In this document: positions 33,080 through 42,824 of the stretch, one piece after another
Position numbering within the stretch: the first letter of the stretch is position 1
How the letters are laid out: each line of letters begins with the position of its first letter
From: an uncultured bacterium
Lineage (GTDB): Bacteria; Elusimicrobiota; Elusimicrobia; Elusimicrobiales; Elusimicrobiaceae
Direction: 5' to 3'
Assembly: GCA_949296525.1 (NCBI GenBank)
Contig: CASFOP010000012.1
Location: forward strand, 1-45,427
Length of the DNA stretch: 45,427 bases
The notes under the pieces: model-generated
Told to the model about the DNA's origin: nothing
The model's database searches: none
Seen by the model: the letters and a program-made list of their open reading frames with translations, nothing else
Made by a program: the position numbers and the translations under genes

Positions 33080-33967
33080 ATGAAATACGGCAAGAATTTT
33101 CAGGATATTATTTCTTCCTTAAACGAATACTGGAAGAAACAGGGCTGTATCCTGGTACAGCCTTATGACATGGAAAAAGGTGCGGGCACTTTCAACCCCG
33201 CCACCGTGTTGGGCGCGCTGACCAAAACGCCAGTCAACCGCGCTTATGTGGAGCCGTGCCGCCGCCCCGCCGACGGCCGCTACGGCGAAAATCCCAACCG
33301 CCTGGGCAAATATTACCAGTACCAGGTCATTATGAAGCCCGCCCCGGCCAATATACAGGAAATTTATTTAAATTCCTTAAAGGCCATCGGCCTGGACCCC
33401 AAAGAGCACGACGTGCGCTTTATTGAGGACGACTGGCAGTCCCCCACGCTGGGCGCCTCCGGCGTCGGCTGGGAAATCTGGCTAGACGGCATGGAAATTA
33501 CGCAGTTTACCTATTTTCAAAACATGGCCGGATACGCCTTAAACCCCATCACCGTGGAAATCACCTACGGGCTGGAACGCATCGCCATGTACTGCCAGAA
33601 AGTGGACAATGTCTTTGACATTCGCTGGAACGACACCGTCACCTACCGCGAGGTGCACCAGGAAGGGGAGCGGCAGTTTTCGCATTATTATTTTGAAGAG
33701 TCCAATGTGGACCGCCTGCGCCGCGACATTGAGGAAAACGAAGCCGAATGCCACGCCCTATGCAAAAAGGGCCTGTATCTGCCGGCGTACGAATGCGCCA
33801 TGCGCGTGTCGCACTATTTCAATATGCTGGAAGCGCGCGGCGCCATTTCCGTGTCCGACCGTACCAATATCATTACCAAAATCCGCAACCTGGCCAAAGC
33901 CTGCGCCAAGGTGTATGTGGACAGCGTGGAGCCCAAAGAAGAAAAGAAAGAGGAGGCTGCAAAATGA
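33080..33967 (+). CDS. glyQ: Glycyl-tRNA synthetase alpha subunit
   Basis: Catalytic subunit of the bacterial alpha2-beta2 GlyRS. 295 residues, with highly conserved segments: [64 protein letters not shown] and [12 protein letters not shown] (class II motif 3). The last 15 residues are Lys/Glu-rich. The stop overlaps glyS by 4 bases (ATGA). No Shine-Dalgarno precedes the ATG, and a TATAAT lies just upstream. Confidence 0.97.
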   Translation: MKYGKNFQDIISSLNEYWKKQGCILVQPYDMEKGAGTFNPATVLGALTKTPVNRAYVEPCRRPADGRYGENPNRLGKYYQYQVIMKPAPANIQEIYLNSLKAIGLDPKEHDVRFIEDDWQSPTLGASGVGWEIWLDGMEITQFTYFQNMAGYALNPITVEITYGLERIAMYCQKVDNVFDIRWNDTVTYREVHQEGERQFSHYYFEESNVDRLRRDIEENEAECHALCKKGLYLPAYECAMRVSHYFNMLEARGAISVSDRTNIITKIRNLAKACAKVYVDSVEPKEEKKEEAAK

Positions 33968-36027
33968 ACGCATTTTTGGAAATCGGCTGCGAACATTTGC
34001 CTTCGCGCTTTGTCAAACCCGCCCTGGCCCAAATGGAAACGCTGGCCAAACAGCTCTTGGAAGAATACCGTATTTCGTATGAAAAGGCGGAGGCCTTCGG
34101 CACATACCGCCGCCTGTGCCTGATTATAGAAGGCGCGGCCGAAAAAGCCGCCGACGTGCAAAAAGAGGTCAAAGGCCCCCCGGCCAAACTGCTTAAAGAC
34201 GCGCAGGGAAACTTTACCCCCCAGAGCGCGGGCTTTGCGCAGAAAAACGGCATTAAGCCAGAGAAACTAACCGTCAAAGAAACCGACAAAGGGCCGTTTA
34301 TCTTCGCCGATTTGCACATCAAAGGCGAAAAGACCTTTAAACTCCTGCCGGAAATTTTTGTCAAAATCATTACGGGCATGGAATTTGCAAAAAATATGGT
34401 CTGGGAAGAAAGCGGCCTGAAGTGGGGCCGCCCTATACGCAGCCTGATCGGCCTGTGGGGCGAAAAAATCGTCCCCTTTGAAGTGGCGGGCGTCAAATCC
34501 GGCCGCAACACCTATCCGATTACGTCTTTCGGCCGCAAGCCCATTCGCGTGGAAAAAGCCGACAAAGACTATTACGTACAGTTGCTCAAATCCCAGCCGC
34601 AGCCCATTTTGGCGCTGCCGGAGGAACGGCGCGAAGCGCTTATCCGCGGCGTAATGGCCGAAGCCAAAGCGCGCGGTTATCACGCGGACCTGGACCAGGA
34701 CCTTGTGGAAGAAACCGTCTATTTTACCGAGCATCCCGTGGCCGTGGGCGGAGATTTTGATTTGAAGTTTCTGACCCTGCCCAAAGAACTCATCACCACC
34801 GTGTTTAAAACGCAGCTGAAGATGTTCCCCGTTGTGGACGGCCGCAATGACATTCAGCCCTATTTTATTGCGGTGCGCGACGGCGTATCGGCCAACCAGA
34901 CCGAAGTGCGTGAAGGCTTTAAAAAAGTCATGTCCGCGCGTCTGTCCGACGCGGTGTTCTTTTACGAAAATGACAAAAAAGAAAGCCTGGACCATTTCAA
35001 AAATAAACTGGCCGAACGCACCTTTGTGGAAGGACTGGGCACCATGCTGGATAAGTCCGACCGCACGCGGGAGCTGGCCATGTGGCTGTGCGACCGCCTG
35101 GGCGCACTGGACATTAAAGACAGCGTCACCTACGCTGCCGGATACGCCTATGCGGATTTGGCCAGCAGCGTGGTGTATGAATTTCCCGAGCTGCAAGGCT
35201 ATATGGGCGGCCGCTATGCCGAGCTGGAAGGCCACCCCGAAGAAGGCCGCGCCATGGCGCAATTTTACTGGCCGCTGTCGTCCAATTCCGAACTGCCCGA
35301 AACCTTAATGGGCGCGCTGGTGTCTTTGGCCGGCAAGGTGGACACGCTGGCGGGCAACTTTTTAATCGGCCAAATCCCGACGGGAAGCGAGGATCCCTTC
35401 GCGCTGCGCCGCGCAGCTTACGGCGCGGTGCGCATCATGCTGGAAAAGGAGTTAAACGTCTCGCTTAAAGAGCTGACGGAGAAGGCACTGTCGCTCTACA
35501 CGGGACGCGACGGGAAAAAAGCCGAAGAAGAACTGAAAAATTTCTTCTTCCAGCGTCTGTCGCTTATCCTGCAGCAGCGCGGCCACCGGGCCGGCACGGT
35601 GGAGGCGGTCAACGGTTGGTACGCCCTGCCGCTGGGCCGCGTGGAAAACTTGGTTGGCGTCCTGGACGCAGAACGCGACGGGGCGGATTTCAAAGCCGCC
35701 GCCGAAGCGGCCAAACGCGCCTGCAATATCCTGAAAAAAGCCGATTCCTCAGACGGGAAAGTGCAGGAAAGCCTGCTCCTGGAACCGGCGGAAAAAGAGC
35801 TTTTTGCCGCCCTGCAACAGGCGGAAAAAGAATTGTCCGCACCGGCCGCGGAAGATTTCCGTGCCCAGCTGCGGGTATTGGCTTCTTTTGCCGCTCCGCT
35901 GGCCCGGTTTTTTACCGATGTTATGGTAAACGCCGAGGATACGGCCGTGCGCCAAAACCGCCTGGCCCTGCTCACGCGTGTGCGCGCCGTGCTCACGCGG
36001 GGTATGGCAGACATTACCAGACTGTAA
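33964..36027 (+). CDS. glyS: Glycyl-tRNA synthetase beta subunit
   Basis: 687 residues, the family size, from the ATG at 33964 (GAGGAGG upstream); the open frame upstream of it is shadow. Conserved N-terminus [18 protein letters not shown], then [54 protein letters not shown] and the C-terminal anticodon-binding-like domain. It pairs with glyQ in translational coupling. A terminator hairpin follows 14 bases after the stop. Confidence 0.97.
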   Translation: MNAFLEIGCEHLPSRFVKPALAQMETLAKQLLEEYRISYEKAEAFGTYRRLCLIIEGAAEKAADVQKEVKGPPAKLLKDAQGNFTPQSAGFAQKNGIKPEKLTVKETDKGPFIFADLHIKGEKTFKLLPEIFVKIITGMEFAKNMVWEESGLKWGRPIRSLIGLWGEKIVPFEVAGVKSGRNTYPITSFGRKPIRVEKADKDYYVQLLKSQPQPILALPEERREALIRGVMAEAKARGYHADLDQDLVEETVYFTEHPVAVGGDFDLKFLTLPKELITTVFKTQLKMFPVVDGRNDIQPYFIAVRDGVSANQTEVREGFKKVMSARLSDAVFFYENDKKESLDHFKNKLAERTFVEGLGTMLDKSDRTRELAMWLCDRLGALDIKDSVTYAAGYAYADLASSVVYEFPELQGYMGGRYAELEGHPEEGRAMAQFYWPLSSNSELPETLMGALVSLAGKVDTLAGNFLIGQIPTGSEDPFALRRAAYGAVRIMLEKELNVSLKELTEKALSLYTGRDGKKAEEELKNFFFQRLSLILQQRGHRAGTVEAVNGWYALPLGRVENLVGVLDAERDGADFKAAAEAAKRACNILKKADSSDGKVQESLLLEPAEKELFAALQQAEKELSAPAAEDFRAQLRVLASFAAPLARFFTDVMVNAEDTAVRQNRLALLTRVRAVLTRGMADITRL

Positions 36028-36040
36028 GTTTGATATACAA

Positions 36041-36066
36041 AAACCCCGTCTGAACAGGCGGGGTTT
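36041..36066. terminator. Terminator after glyS
   Basis: AAACCCCG-T-CTG / CAG-G-CGGGGTTT (36041-36066) around a 2-base loop. It lies between the converging glyS and pilin 2 genes. Confidence 0.7.
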
Positions 36067-36117
36067 CAAAGTTTATAATTCTTTTAAAATACAGTCACAA
36101 AAGGAACTCCATCTTTT

Positions 36118-36632
36118 TTACTCAATCCAACAGCTATCCGCACCACAGAGATTGCGGCACAGTCTGGCTCCGCGCTCATATTCGTCAGAAAACGAATTGG
36201 TGAGGCAACGTATTTTACCCTCCTGTCCCGTTTCATGATCTAAGATGAATACATAAGGAGCAATTTTTCTTTTTCCGGAGCTGTCGGATGGATCTGTTGT
36301 CAGTACTGCCGCTACATTTTGGCCTGAAGAATGAATATAATCCACCTGTATATAGGGCGGACACTGAATCCAACTGCCACCTCCCTCGAGGGAAAACAAT
36401 TTGAGGGGTAAGCTATATCCAACAGTTTAAGAGACTGCTGCCCGGGAGGATAATTGCCGTTAGCCAAATAATAACGCTCCAATGCGTCTTTTACTGCACG
36501 GGCTAATGGTACGCCGGACATCAGCCGAGCTTTGTCTACAGCTAGCTGGTATTGCGGCACGGCCACGGCGGCCAGGATACCGATGATTAGCACAACCACC
36601 AACAACTCTATAAGTGTAAATCCTTTTTTCAT
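36118..36632 (-). pseudogene. Type IV pilin-like gene (pilin 2) split by a one-base frameshift
   Basis: The first part reads [18 protein letters not shown]... to about residue 78 (YPSNCF) and then runs out of a pilin-like frame, ending at 36312. The adjacent frame continues as [20 protein letters not shown]... with a cysteine-rich end (CLTNSF, CRNLCGADSCWIE) stopping at 36118. The switch is at a run of four A (36393-36396; TTTT in the gene). Adding one T gives a seamless 171-residue pilin, close in length to pilins 1 and 3. The cause may be a real mutation, slippage-based on/off switching, -1 ribosomal slippage, or an assembly error; the sequence alone cannot decide. The start and promoter are intact. 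Confidence 0.8.
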
Positions 36633-36698
36633 TTTTTTACCTCTGTCATGGAGTTTAAATGAGCAGATATTAACAGCAATGGCTTTTTATTTCGTCCA

Positions 36699-36729
36699 TG
36701 TACAGGGTATCAAAAAAAAAATGAGTCAA
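36699..36729 (-). promoter_or_regulatory. Pilin 2 promoter with poly-T spacer
   Basis: TTGACT (36724-36729), then CA, ten T, GATACCC and TGTACA (36699-36704): a 19-base spacer. It matches the pilin 1 promoter except for one more T and the -10 sequence. The 278-base gap 36633-36910 holds nothing else beyond a weak hairpin (36854-36881) that may end the metalloprotease transcript. Confidence 0.45.
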
Positions 36730-36910
36730 GACGGAGGTGTTTTCACGGCAGGAAAGAACGATCAGTAAACGGCCCGGGCAAATGGGGCCGGGGCACAGCA
36801 TCTTTACATCATCTTATAGAACGGCCTGGCCTAATATGGACAATCACAACAAATACCCCCCGGCAGAGAGACCGGAGGGTAACAAAACAAACTCCAATAA
36901 CCAACGCACC

Positions 36911-38458
36911 CTAAAACAGGAATTTCTTCATTTTCTCGGCTTTTTGCAACAAGTCATTTTTGCGCTGCTCGTCTATTGCCCGCTTCATGGCCGCAGACAA
37001 ACGGTCAGTACTCCCGTCCGTTTTGCGCAACTGCGGCCCGGGGCTTTCCGCCTCTTTTATCCTCTCCGGAATAGGATCTGCTAGTCTCTCTGTTACAACA
37101 TCTCCACGTTGCTGGTATTCTCTGGCTCTTCCTTCATATTCCGCGCTGTTCCACCTTATACTCAAAAGAATGCCCTCTGTTTCATTAGCGGACAGGTAAA
37201 TGCTGTAGTCTTTGCCACCGAAAAACAGATATTCATCTTGAGCATCAACGCTTTTGAAAAAGCTAGCCACCTCCCCATTTTCCCCAAAAAAGTAAGTCCA
37301 CTGCGGAACATGCAATTCAGTCTCTTTTATTTGCACCAGCCGGCCGTCTTTTATCATCAGACGTAAAGACTCGTAGCGGTTGTACGAATAATACAGCTCC
37401 GCCCCGTCTTCGGTACGGGCATAAACGGGCCGCCCCGCTTTATCCCGGAGCAGGACGGTCTCCGGCATTTCCTCTAAAGGAGAACAACCTTTCTCCAAAT
37501 CCAGCGGCATCACTTTACTGGAGACTACCTTTCCGTTTTGCAACTCCGTCAAACGGCACTTCCAGCCCCCTTCACTAATAATGGCATATGGCCCCTTTGT
37601 AAGCGCCGTACCGTTCAAATATACCTCATTTGAATACGGGCACAGGCTGGCCCAGCCCGACCGGCCGCCCAAATGCGTTTGTTTTATCAAATCTATCAGG
37701 TTAATGATGCCGTCGGCGTCATCACATGTTATGTAGTTCGCCTCATCCAAGACGCTTTCCCTATAGGCTTCCGATCCGATGGCGGGATGGGCGTTGCTCA
37801 AATACCCCTTCTTATACTGGTCGGCCAACCCCAGCGAGTGGCCGATTTCATGCAACGCAACTCCAGCGAATGTATCCCCCGGAGGATCATCAGACAAAAA
37901 AATCTTCTCATGCGGATAAGCTCCCTTGTGGCACCCCATCGTGCCGTCCCCGCAAACTTCTTCGATTTGCGCATCGGGCACAACGGTAAATTCTATGTCC
38001 CACGGCTTTTGCTCACCGTAAAAAACCGGAGGAGCCATCGGAACGAACCGCACGTCCACCCCCCTGTCCAGCAGCGGCAGCACCGCCCGGAACTCCTGTT
38101 CCCGGCCTGCCTGGCGGATCAGGCGAGCGGGTTCCCGAAACCAGAGGTTATAGGAACGGGTAATCACTTGTTCGTATTCCCTCCTCCATTCTTCTTTATT
38201 GGGGGGCAGATGCAGCCCCACACGCAGCACCCCGTCATTTAGCAAAATGGCCCGCAACAGATACCTCTCCCCCATGTGGAAGGACGGGTTCTTCTTTAAA
38301 AAGGATTTTCTGTTAAGAAATTGCTGCGGCTCCGCGCGGACATCCTCCTTTTTATTTTCAGACGGAGAAGTAAAGCCTTGCAACGCGTTCCACGGAGCAG
38401 GGGCAGCCGCCGCATACAGCGGCCAACATATAAAAGCCAAAATAAAAAGTTTTTTCAT
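36911..38458 (-). CDS. Secreted metzincin-like zinc metalloprotease
   Basis: 515 residues from the ATG at 38458, with GGAGG upstream. Signal peptide MKKLFILAFICWPLYAAAA, cleavage near residue 19. Residues 203-213 read HEIGHSLGLAD, the metzincin zinc-site pattern HExxHxxGxxD, with Asp instead of the more common third His. About 24 residues later comes SVLDEANYITCDDADGI, which aligns in style with the matrixin Met-turn followed by 'DDIxGI'; the Met position appears to be Leu237. A cysteine pair (Cys169, Cys176) precedes the site. The C-terminal half (about 280-450) is beta-rich and unassigned, and the last 70 residues are charged and helical. It acts outside the cytoplasm; substrate unknown. 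Confidence 0.85.
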   Translation of the reverse strand: MKKLFILAFICWPLYAAAAPAPWNALQGFTSPSENKKEDVRAEPQQFLNRKSFLKKNPSFHMGERYLLRAILLNDGVLRVGLHLPPNKEEWRREYEQVITRSYNLWFREPARLIRQAGREQEFRAVLPLLDRGVDVRFVPMAPPVFYGEQKPWDIEFTVVPDAQIEEVCGDGTMGCHKGAYPHEKIFLSDDPPGDTFAGVALHEIGHSLGLADQYKKGYLSNAHPAIGSEAYRESVLDEANYITCDDADGIINLIDLIKQTHLGGRSGWASLCPYSNEVYLNGTALTKGPYAIISEGGWKCRLTELQNGKVVSSKVMPLDLEKGCSPLEEMPETVLLRDKAGRPVYARTEDGAELYYSYNRYESLRLMIKDGRLVQIKETELHVPQWTYFFGENGEVASFFKSVDAQDEYLFFGGKDYSIYLSANETEGILLSIRWNSAEYEGRAREYQQRGDVVTERLADPIPERIKEAESPGPQLRKTDGSTDRLSAAMKRAIDEQRKNDLLQKAEKMKKFLF

Positions 38459-38764
38459 AGATTTTCCTCCGAGAACCAAACGTGACCCCACCAAAATAAG
38501 TCTGTATATTTTAAATATAATGGGAAACGGACGAAAAACAAGTCCCCGGGCAAACTCCGTACATGTAAAACGCGCCGGGGCATCCTTCCCAAGCAGGCAT
38601 ACCGGTCATTAAAAACGGCCGACAATCCCCATGCACATCCATTTTCTGTTTGTTGCTTCCGCCGCGGGGTTTATCAGAGGCAACAGTTTTTTTATTTTGC
38701 CATGCAGGAGATAAGACCCGACAGAGAAACGGCAAAAAACAAATACAAAGCCTGTCCCAACGAA
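38459..38764. other. Non-coding gap upstream of the metalloprotease gene
   Basis: 346 bases separate the two minus-strand genes. An AT-rich stretch at about 38495-38520 is where the metalloprotease promoter should be, though no clear -35/-10 pair stands out. The remainder shows nothing recognisable except the ankyrin-gene terminator at its far end. Confidence 0.35.
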
Positions 38765-38790
38765 AAAACCCCGCTTTCCGGCGGGGTTTT
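38765..38790 (-). terminator. Terminator of ankyrin gene 2
   Basis: AAAACCCCGC / GCGGGGTTTT (38765-38774, 38781-38790), 6-base loop, 14 bases beyond the ankyrin stop. Confidence 0.82.
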
Positions 38791-38804
38791 GGCTGGGCAG
38801 AAAT

Positions 38805-40367
38805 TTACGGACGCGCCCCGTATTGCCGCAGAAGCGATACTATATCTTCGTTGCCTTTTTCGCGGGCAAAGGACAAAGCGGTTTCCCCGGTTTCGGTTTC
38901 CGCGTTTGGATCCGCCCCGGCCTCCAACAATACCCGCACCAGGGCCTCATTGTTATGCAGGACGGCCACCATCAAAAGGCTTGTGCCCCTTTCGTCCGCC
39001 CTGTTCGCGTCTAAATCCGCTTTTAGGCATACTTCTATCATTTCCGCCATATCCTGCGGGTTAACAGAATAGAACCACAAAGCGGTATAAATCTCATCGG
39101 CACATCCCGCGCCCGCTTCCAGTAATACACGTATAATTTCCGTCTTGCCTTTATTAACAGCGAACTGCATTGGGAAATTGCTATACTTCGCCTCCCCCCG
39201 GCTCTTTGGATCCGCTCCCGCTTCTAGTAATGCACGGACGATTTCCACATTTCCTTTATATACGGCACCGATTAAAACGGATCCCATGATATCATCTTTC
39301 TCGTTCGGATCCGCACCTGCTTCCAGCAATGCACGGACAATTTCCACATTTCCTTCAGAGACAGCAGTGTTCAAAATAGAACGCCCTGACTCGGCTTTGC
39401 CGTTCGGATCCGCCCCGGCCTCCAGCAATGCACGGACTTCTTCCACATCTCCTCTCCTAACGGCCACGCCTAAAGCAGGATTGAAGTCATCCCGGCTATT
39501 GGGGTCAGCGCCTGCAGCCAGCAGGGCGCGGACTCCTTCCGCATCGCTTTGGTAGATGGCCCGGATCAGGACGGGCTGCCCGGAGTCATCCCGGCTATTG
39601 GGGTCGGCCCCCGCTTCCAGCAATGCGGCGATAACGTCTGCAGAATAGTTGGTATGCAAAGGGGTGCGCCCTTTGTTATCCCGGGCATTTACATCCGCAC
39701 CCGCGGCCAGTAATATGCGCACGACATCCGCACTCCGTGCATTCATAAGCGCGGTCTGGCCGTCATGATCCACGGCATGGACGTCTGCCCCCGCGTTAAG
39801 CAACATACGGGCCACCTCCCCATCGGACAAACTCCATAAGGCCGTGATGCCGCTTTCTGCCTGGGCCCGGACATCCGCCCCGGCGTCAAGCAGTACCTCC
39901 ACCACCTCGGGCCGGCCGGTATTGGACATTAAAACCGTATAGCCGTCCTTATCCCGTGCATTTACATCCGCGCCCCCGGCCAAAAGGGCACGGGCCACAT
40001 CCGCATTTTTGGTGCGCATTAAAGGTGTCCTTTCGTCCTTGTCCCGCGCATTGGGGTCAGCGCCCGCTTCCAGCAGCGCCTGGGCAACCGCGGCATTTCT
40101 GGTCCACACCAAAGCCGTTTGCCCAAAACGGTCCCGCGCGTTGGGGTCGGCACCCGCTTCCAGCAGCACCCGCGCGGTGGGCTCATCGTTTACATGCATC
40201 AGCGGCGTACGGCCATTGGTATCGGGCTGGTTCGGGTCTGCCCCTTCCTCCAGCAGCCGGGCCACCTGCTTTGCACGGCCCTCCCTGGCCAGAGCAAAAA
40301 TATCCTGCGGCTGGGAACAGGCAAACAAAAAAGCAAAAATCCCTGCAAAAAGTAAGAGTTTTTTCAT
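38805..40367 (-). CDS. Ankyrin-repeat lipoprotein 2 (about 16 repeats)
   Basis: 520 residues. The N-terminus MKKLLLFAGIFAFLFACSQ ends in a good lipobox (LFAC, Cys17), so the mature protein is lipid-anchored. Then come about 16 ankyrin repeats, many with the ending ALLEAGADPNARD and a 30-residue short form lacking part of the second helix (for example TPLMRTKNADVARALLAGGADVNARD). The start codon is 12 bases after the ABC exporter stop with only a weak GGGA site, so it is probably the second gene of that transcript. Lipid anchoring plus ankyrin arrays suggests protein binding at the periplasmic face; partner unknown. Confidence 0.92.
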   Translation of the reverse strand: MKKLLLFAGIFAFLFACSQPQDIFALAREGRAKQVARLLEEGADPNQPDTNGRTPLMHVNDEPTARVLLEAGADPNARDRFGQTALVWTRNAAVAQALLEAGADPNARDKDERTPLMRTKNADVARALLAGGADVNARDKDGYTVLMSNTGRPEVVEVLLDAGADVRAQAESGITALWSLSDGEVARMLLNAGADVHAVDHDGQTALMNARSADVVRILLAAGADVNARDNKGRTPLHTNYSADVIAALLEAGADPNSRDDSGQPVLIRAIYQSDAEGVRALLAAGADPNSRDDFNPALGVAVRRGDVEEVRALLEAGADPNGKAESGRSILNTAVSEGNVEIVRALLEAGADPNEKDDIMGSVLIGAVYKGNVEIVRALLEAGADPKSRGEAKYSNFPMQFAVNKGKTEIIRVLLEAGAGCADEIYTALWFYSVNPQDMAEMIEVCLKADLDANRADERGTSLLMVAVLHNNEALVRVLLEAGADPNAETETGETALSFAREKGNEDIVSLLRQYGARP

Positions 40368-40379
40368 ATTTTGTTCCCG

Positions 40380-42164
40380 TTATTTACGGTGTTTAAACTG
40401 CGCGTTATAGAGTGCCTTATATGCGCCGTCCTCCAGCGCCAGCAGCTCTTCGTGCGTGCCGGCTTCCACAATTTCCCCGCCGTTAAGCACCACGATTTTA
40501 TCGGCATTAACCACCGTGGATAGGCGGTGTGCAATCACAAACACCGTGCGGTTTTTCATCAGGTTGTCCAATGCCTTTTGCACTATGGCTTCGGATTTGT
40601 TGTCCAGCGCGCTGGTGGCCTCGTCCAGCACTACCACGGGCGCATTGCGGATAAATGCGCGCGCAATGGCCACGCGCTGGCGCTGCCCGCCGGAAAGCGT
40701 CATGCCGCGTTCGCCCAGTTCCGTATCCAGGCCGTCTTTAAGCGTGGAAATAAATTCTTCCAAATGGGCATTTTCCACCGCGTGGCGCAAATCCTCTTTG
40801 GTCGCACCGCGGCGGCCGATCATAATATTGTCGCGTATAGTGCCGGAAAAGAGGAAGTTATCCTGGAACACGACGGCAATTTGGTCGCGCAGGGAGGCAA
40901 GCGTAAACTCCCGTATGTCCCGCCCGTCAAAGGTAATGCGGCCCTGGCGCACGTCATAAAAACGCGGCAGCAAATTAACCAGTGTACTCTTTCCTCCGCC
41001 GGAATTGCCCACCAGCGCCAGCGTACTGCCCACGGGTACGGTCAGGTCAATATTTTTGAGCACGTCCACACCTTCTTTATAGCCAAAGCTGACGTTTTCA
41101 AATTTAATTTCTTTGGAAACACCCGTCAGTTTTTGGGAATCCTTGGTATCTTTAATGGCGGGTTTTAAGGCAAAAATTTCAAAAATGCGGTCAATGGCCA
41201 ACAGGGCCGTTTTGATGGAAACATAATCGTCCCCCACCGTTTTCAGCGGCGTGTACAGCAGCAGCAACGCGGCCACAAACGAGGTGAAGTTACCGCTGGT
41301 AATCGTCCCGCTGACAATCAGCGAGCTGCTCTGCCAAATCACAAACGCCAAGCCCAGCGAAATAATAAAATGCATCACCGGAGACAGCCAGCCCGTATGT
41401 TTGACAATGCCCATGTTTAGGCTGAAAATGCGTTCCATCAGCCGATTAAAGGAAGACTGCTGTTCTTTCTGCAGATTGTAGGCGGCAATCGTGCGGTTGC
41501 CGTTGAAAGCCTCGTTATAGGCTTTCATGGCCACGGCCCCCACCTGCACGGTGCTGCGCACCAGCTCTTCCATCTTGCGGCGTACGATGTATATGGGCAC
41601 AAAGGCCACCAGCACCGCCGCCACGGCGATAATCGTCAGCTGCCAGGAATTATAAAACAGCACGCATACCAGGGCAATGGAAGAAAAGACTTTGGAAATC
41701 ACCAGACGCACATTGTTAATCAGGCCATTGCAGGCGGTGTCGGCATCCCCGTTAAAACGCATCATGACAAAGCCCGAATTGCTCGTGTCAAAAAACGAAG
41801 TATTTAAAGAAAGCAGCTTGGCAAACAGTTTTTTGCGCACGTCCAGTGTAATTTTACTGCCTACCCAGGTGGTTAAATATTTTACGCTGTAATTAAGCAC
41901 GCTCTGCGCCAGCACAAAGCCGATAATTAACAACGGAATATAAGAAGCAAACGTGGCGTTTTTGGCCACCAGCACGTCATCGGTATAAGGCTTTAAAAAC
42001 AGGGCCACCACCGAATCCAGCGCCCCCACGGGCACGGCCAGCCCCACGCCCAGAAAGGCGCGGAACCAGTACGGTTTGATATAGGGCCACATACGCTTGT
42101 AATTGACTACCAGCGAATTTTTAAAAATCAGTTCATTTATCGGGGCTTTTAGTATATTCTTCAT
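40380..42164 (-). CDS. MsbA-like ABC exporter (fused membrane and ATPase domains)
   Basis: 594 residues. N-terminal six-helix transmembrane domain (about 35-320) and C-terminal nucleotide-binding domain with Walker A GNSGGGKST, Q-loop VVFQDNF, signature LSGGQRQR, Walker B VVVLDEATSALD and the H-loop AHRLS. This is the homodimeric exporter layout of MsbA (lipid A flipping) and multidrug pumps. MsbA is the most natural assignment in an outer-membrane organism, but drug or peptide export cannot be excluded. The start lacks a close Shine-Dalgarno (GGAG is 13 bases away). Divergent from the DksA-like gene; an ankyrin lipoprotein follows in the same transcript. Confidence 0.93.
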   Translation of the reverse strand: MKNILKAPINELIFKNSLVVNYKRMWPYIKPYWFRAFLGVGLAVPVGALDSVVALFLKPYTDDVLVAKNATFASYIPLLIIGFVLAQSVLNYSVKYLTTWVGSKITLDVRKKLFAKLLSLNTSFFDTSNSGFVMMRFNGDADTACNGLINNVRLVISKVFSSIALVCVLFYNSWQLTIIAVAAVLVAFVPIYIVRRKMEELVRSTVQVGAVAMKAYNEAFNGNRTIAAYNLQKEQQSSFNRLMERIFSLNMGIVKHTGWLSPVMHFIISLGLAFVIWQSSSLIVSGTITSGNFTSFVAALLLLYTPLKTVGDDYVSIKTALLAIDRIFEIFALKPAIKDTKDSQKLTGVSKEIKFENVSFGYKEGVDVLKNIDLTVPVGSTLALVGNSGGGKSTLVNLLPRFYDVRQGRITFDGRDIREFTLASLRDQIAVVFQDNFLFSGTIRDNIMIGRRGATKEDLRHAVENAHLEEFISTLKDGLDTELGERGMTLSGGQRQRVAIARAFIRNAPVVVLDEATSALDNKSEAIVQKALDNLMKNRTVFVIAHRLSTVVNADKIVVLNGGEIVEAGTHEELLALEDGAYKALYNAQFKHRK

Positions 42165-42201
42165 GGCAGGGATTCTCTCCGCTGTTAATATAAATATCTT
42201 T

Positions 42202-42210
42202 ATTATAACA
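42202..42210 (-). promoter_or_regulatory. ABC exporter promoter, extended -10 TGTTATAAT
   Basis: Minus strand TGT followed by perfect TATAAT (42202-42207), 38 bases before the start codon. Confidence 0.55.
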
Positions 42211-42223
42211 ATTCCGAAGCCTC

Positions 42224-42252
42224 TTGCATTGCGTGTCCGTATTTGCTACATT
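42224..42252 (+). promoter_or_regulatory. DksA-like gene promoter
   Basis: TTGCAT (42224-42229), exactly 17 bases, TACATT (42247-42252) carrying an extended TGC (42244-42246). Back to back with the ABC exporter promoter. Confidence 0.6.
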
Positions 42253-42312
42253 AATCAAACGGCGCGCAAAATGCGGCCGGCCGATTTTTATTTATGGAAG
42301 GAGCAGCCGTAT

Positions 42313-42690
42313 ATGGTAACCAAGAAGAACAGCAAGGACGCATTGACCGCGGCCGAAATAAAAGAAATTAAAAAACATTTGGAAGAACTGAAAGCCGACG
42401 CGGAAAAACGCCTGAAAGAAAAAAAGAATATGGATATGCCCGAAGCCGAAGTGGGCGACCCCATAGACGCGGCCAGCCAAAGCCTGGACAAAGAAATTTT
42501 GTTTGAACTTTCGGGTAATTCCCACAACACCATCGGTCAAATTGAGGCCGCTCTGCGCAAAATTGAAAAGGGCATTTATGGCCGCTGCGAGTTGTGCCGC
42601 CAGCCCATCCCCAAAAAACGCATTAAGGCGCTGCCGTTTGCGCGCTATTGCATCAACTGCCAGCATTCTTCGGAAAGGAACCGCAATTAA
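42313..42690 (+). CDS. DksA/TraR-family zinc-finger regulator
   Basis: 125 residues from the ATG at 42313 (AAGGAG about 10 bases upstream); the open frame upstream has no homology. The N-terminal helix (residues 10-45) pairs with a second one (65-88) in a coiled coil. The tip keeps the DPID motif at 49-52, which corresponds to the two acidic residues by which DksA acts in the RNA polymerase secondary channel. The C-terminal zinc finger is C92-x2-C95-x17-C113-x2-C116. It probably modulates transcription of stable RNA and stress genes with ppGpp. Shorter than E. coli DksA (151), closer to the general TraR/DksA group, so I leave the symbol open. Confidence 0.92.
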   Translation: MVTKKNSKDALTAAEIKEIKKHLEELKADAEKRLKEKKNMDMPEAEVGDPIDAASQSLDKEILFELSGNSHNTIGQIEAALRKIEKGIYGRCELCRQPIPKKRIKALPFARYCINCQHSSERNRN

Positions 42691-42696
42691 CATTTT

Positions 42697-42720
42697 CCCC
42701 CGCTGCGGCGGGGGTTTTTT
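42697..42720 (+). terminator. Terminator of the DksA-like gene
   Basis: CCCCCGC / GCGGGGG (42697-42703, 42708-42714), 4-base loop, six T; begins 7 bases past the stop. Confidence 0.88.
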
Positions 42721-42824
42721 ATCCGTCCCGCTGCCCGTGGCGCGCGCCGGCATGCTTTGTGCCGGCCGGATGCCGGGACGGAAAGCCGCAGGGAGTTTTT
42801 TCCCTGCGGGGAACGGATAAAAAA

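Noticed and set aside
36118..36399. Separate small gene of 93 codons
   Set aside because: Would need a TTG start with no ribosome site; it continues the pilin 2 head after a one-base frameshift.
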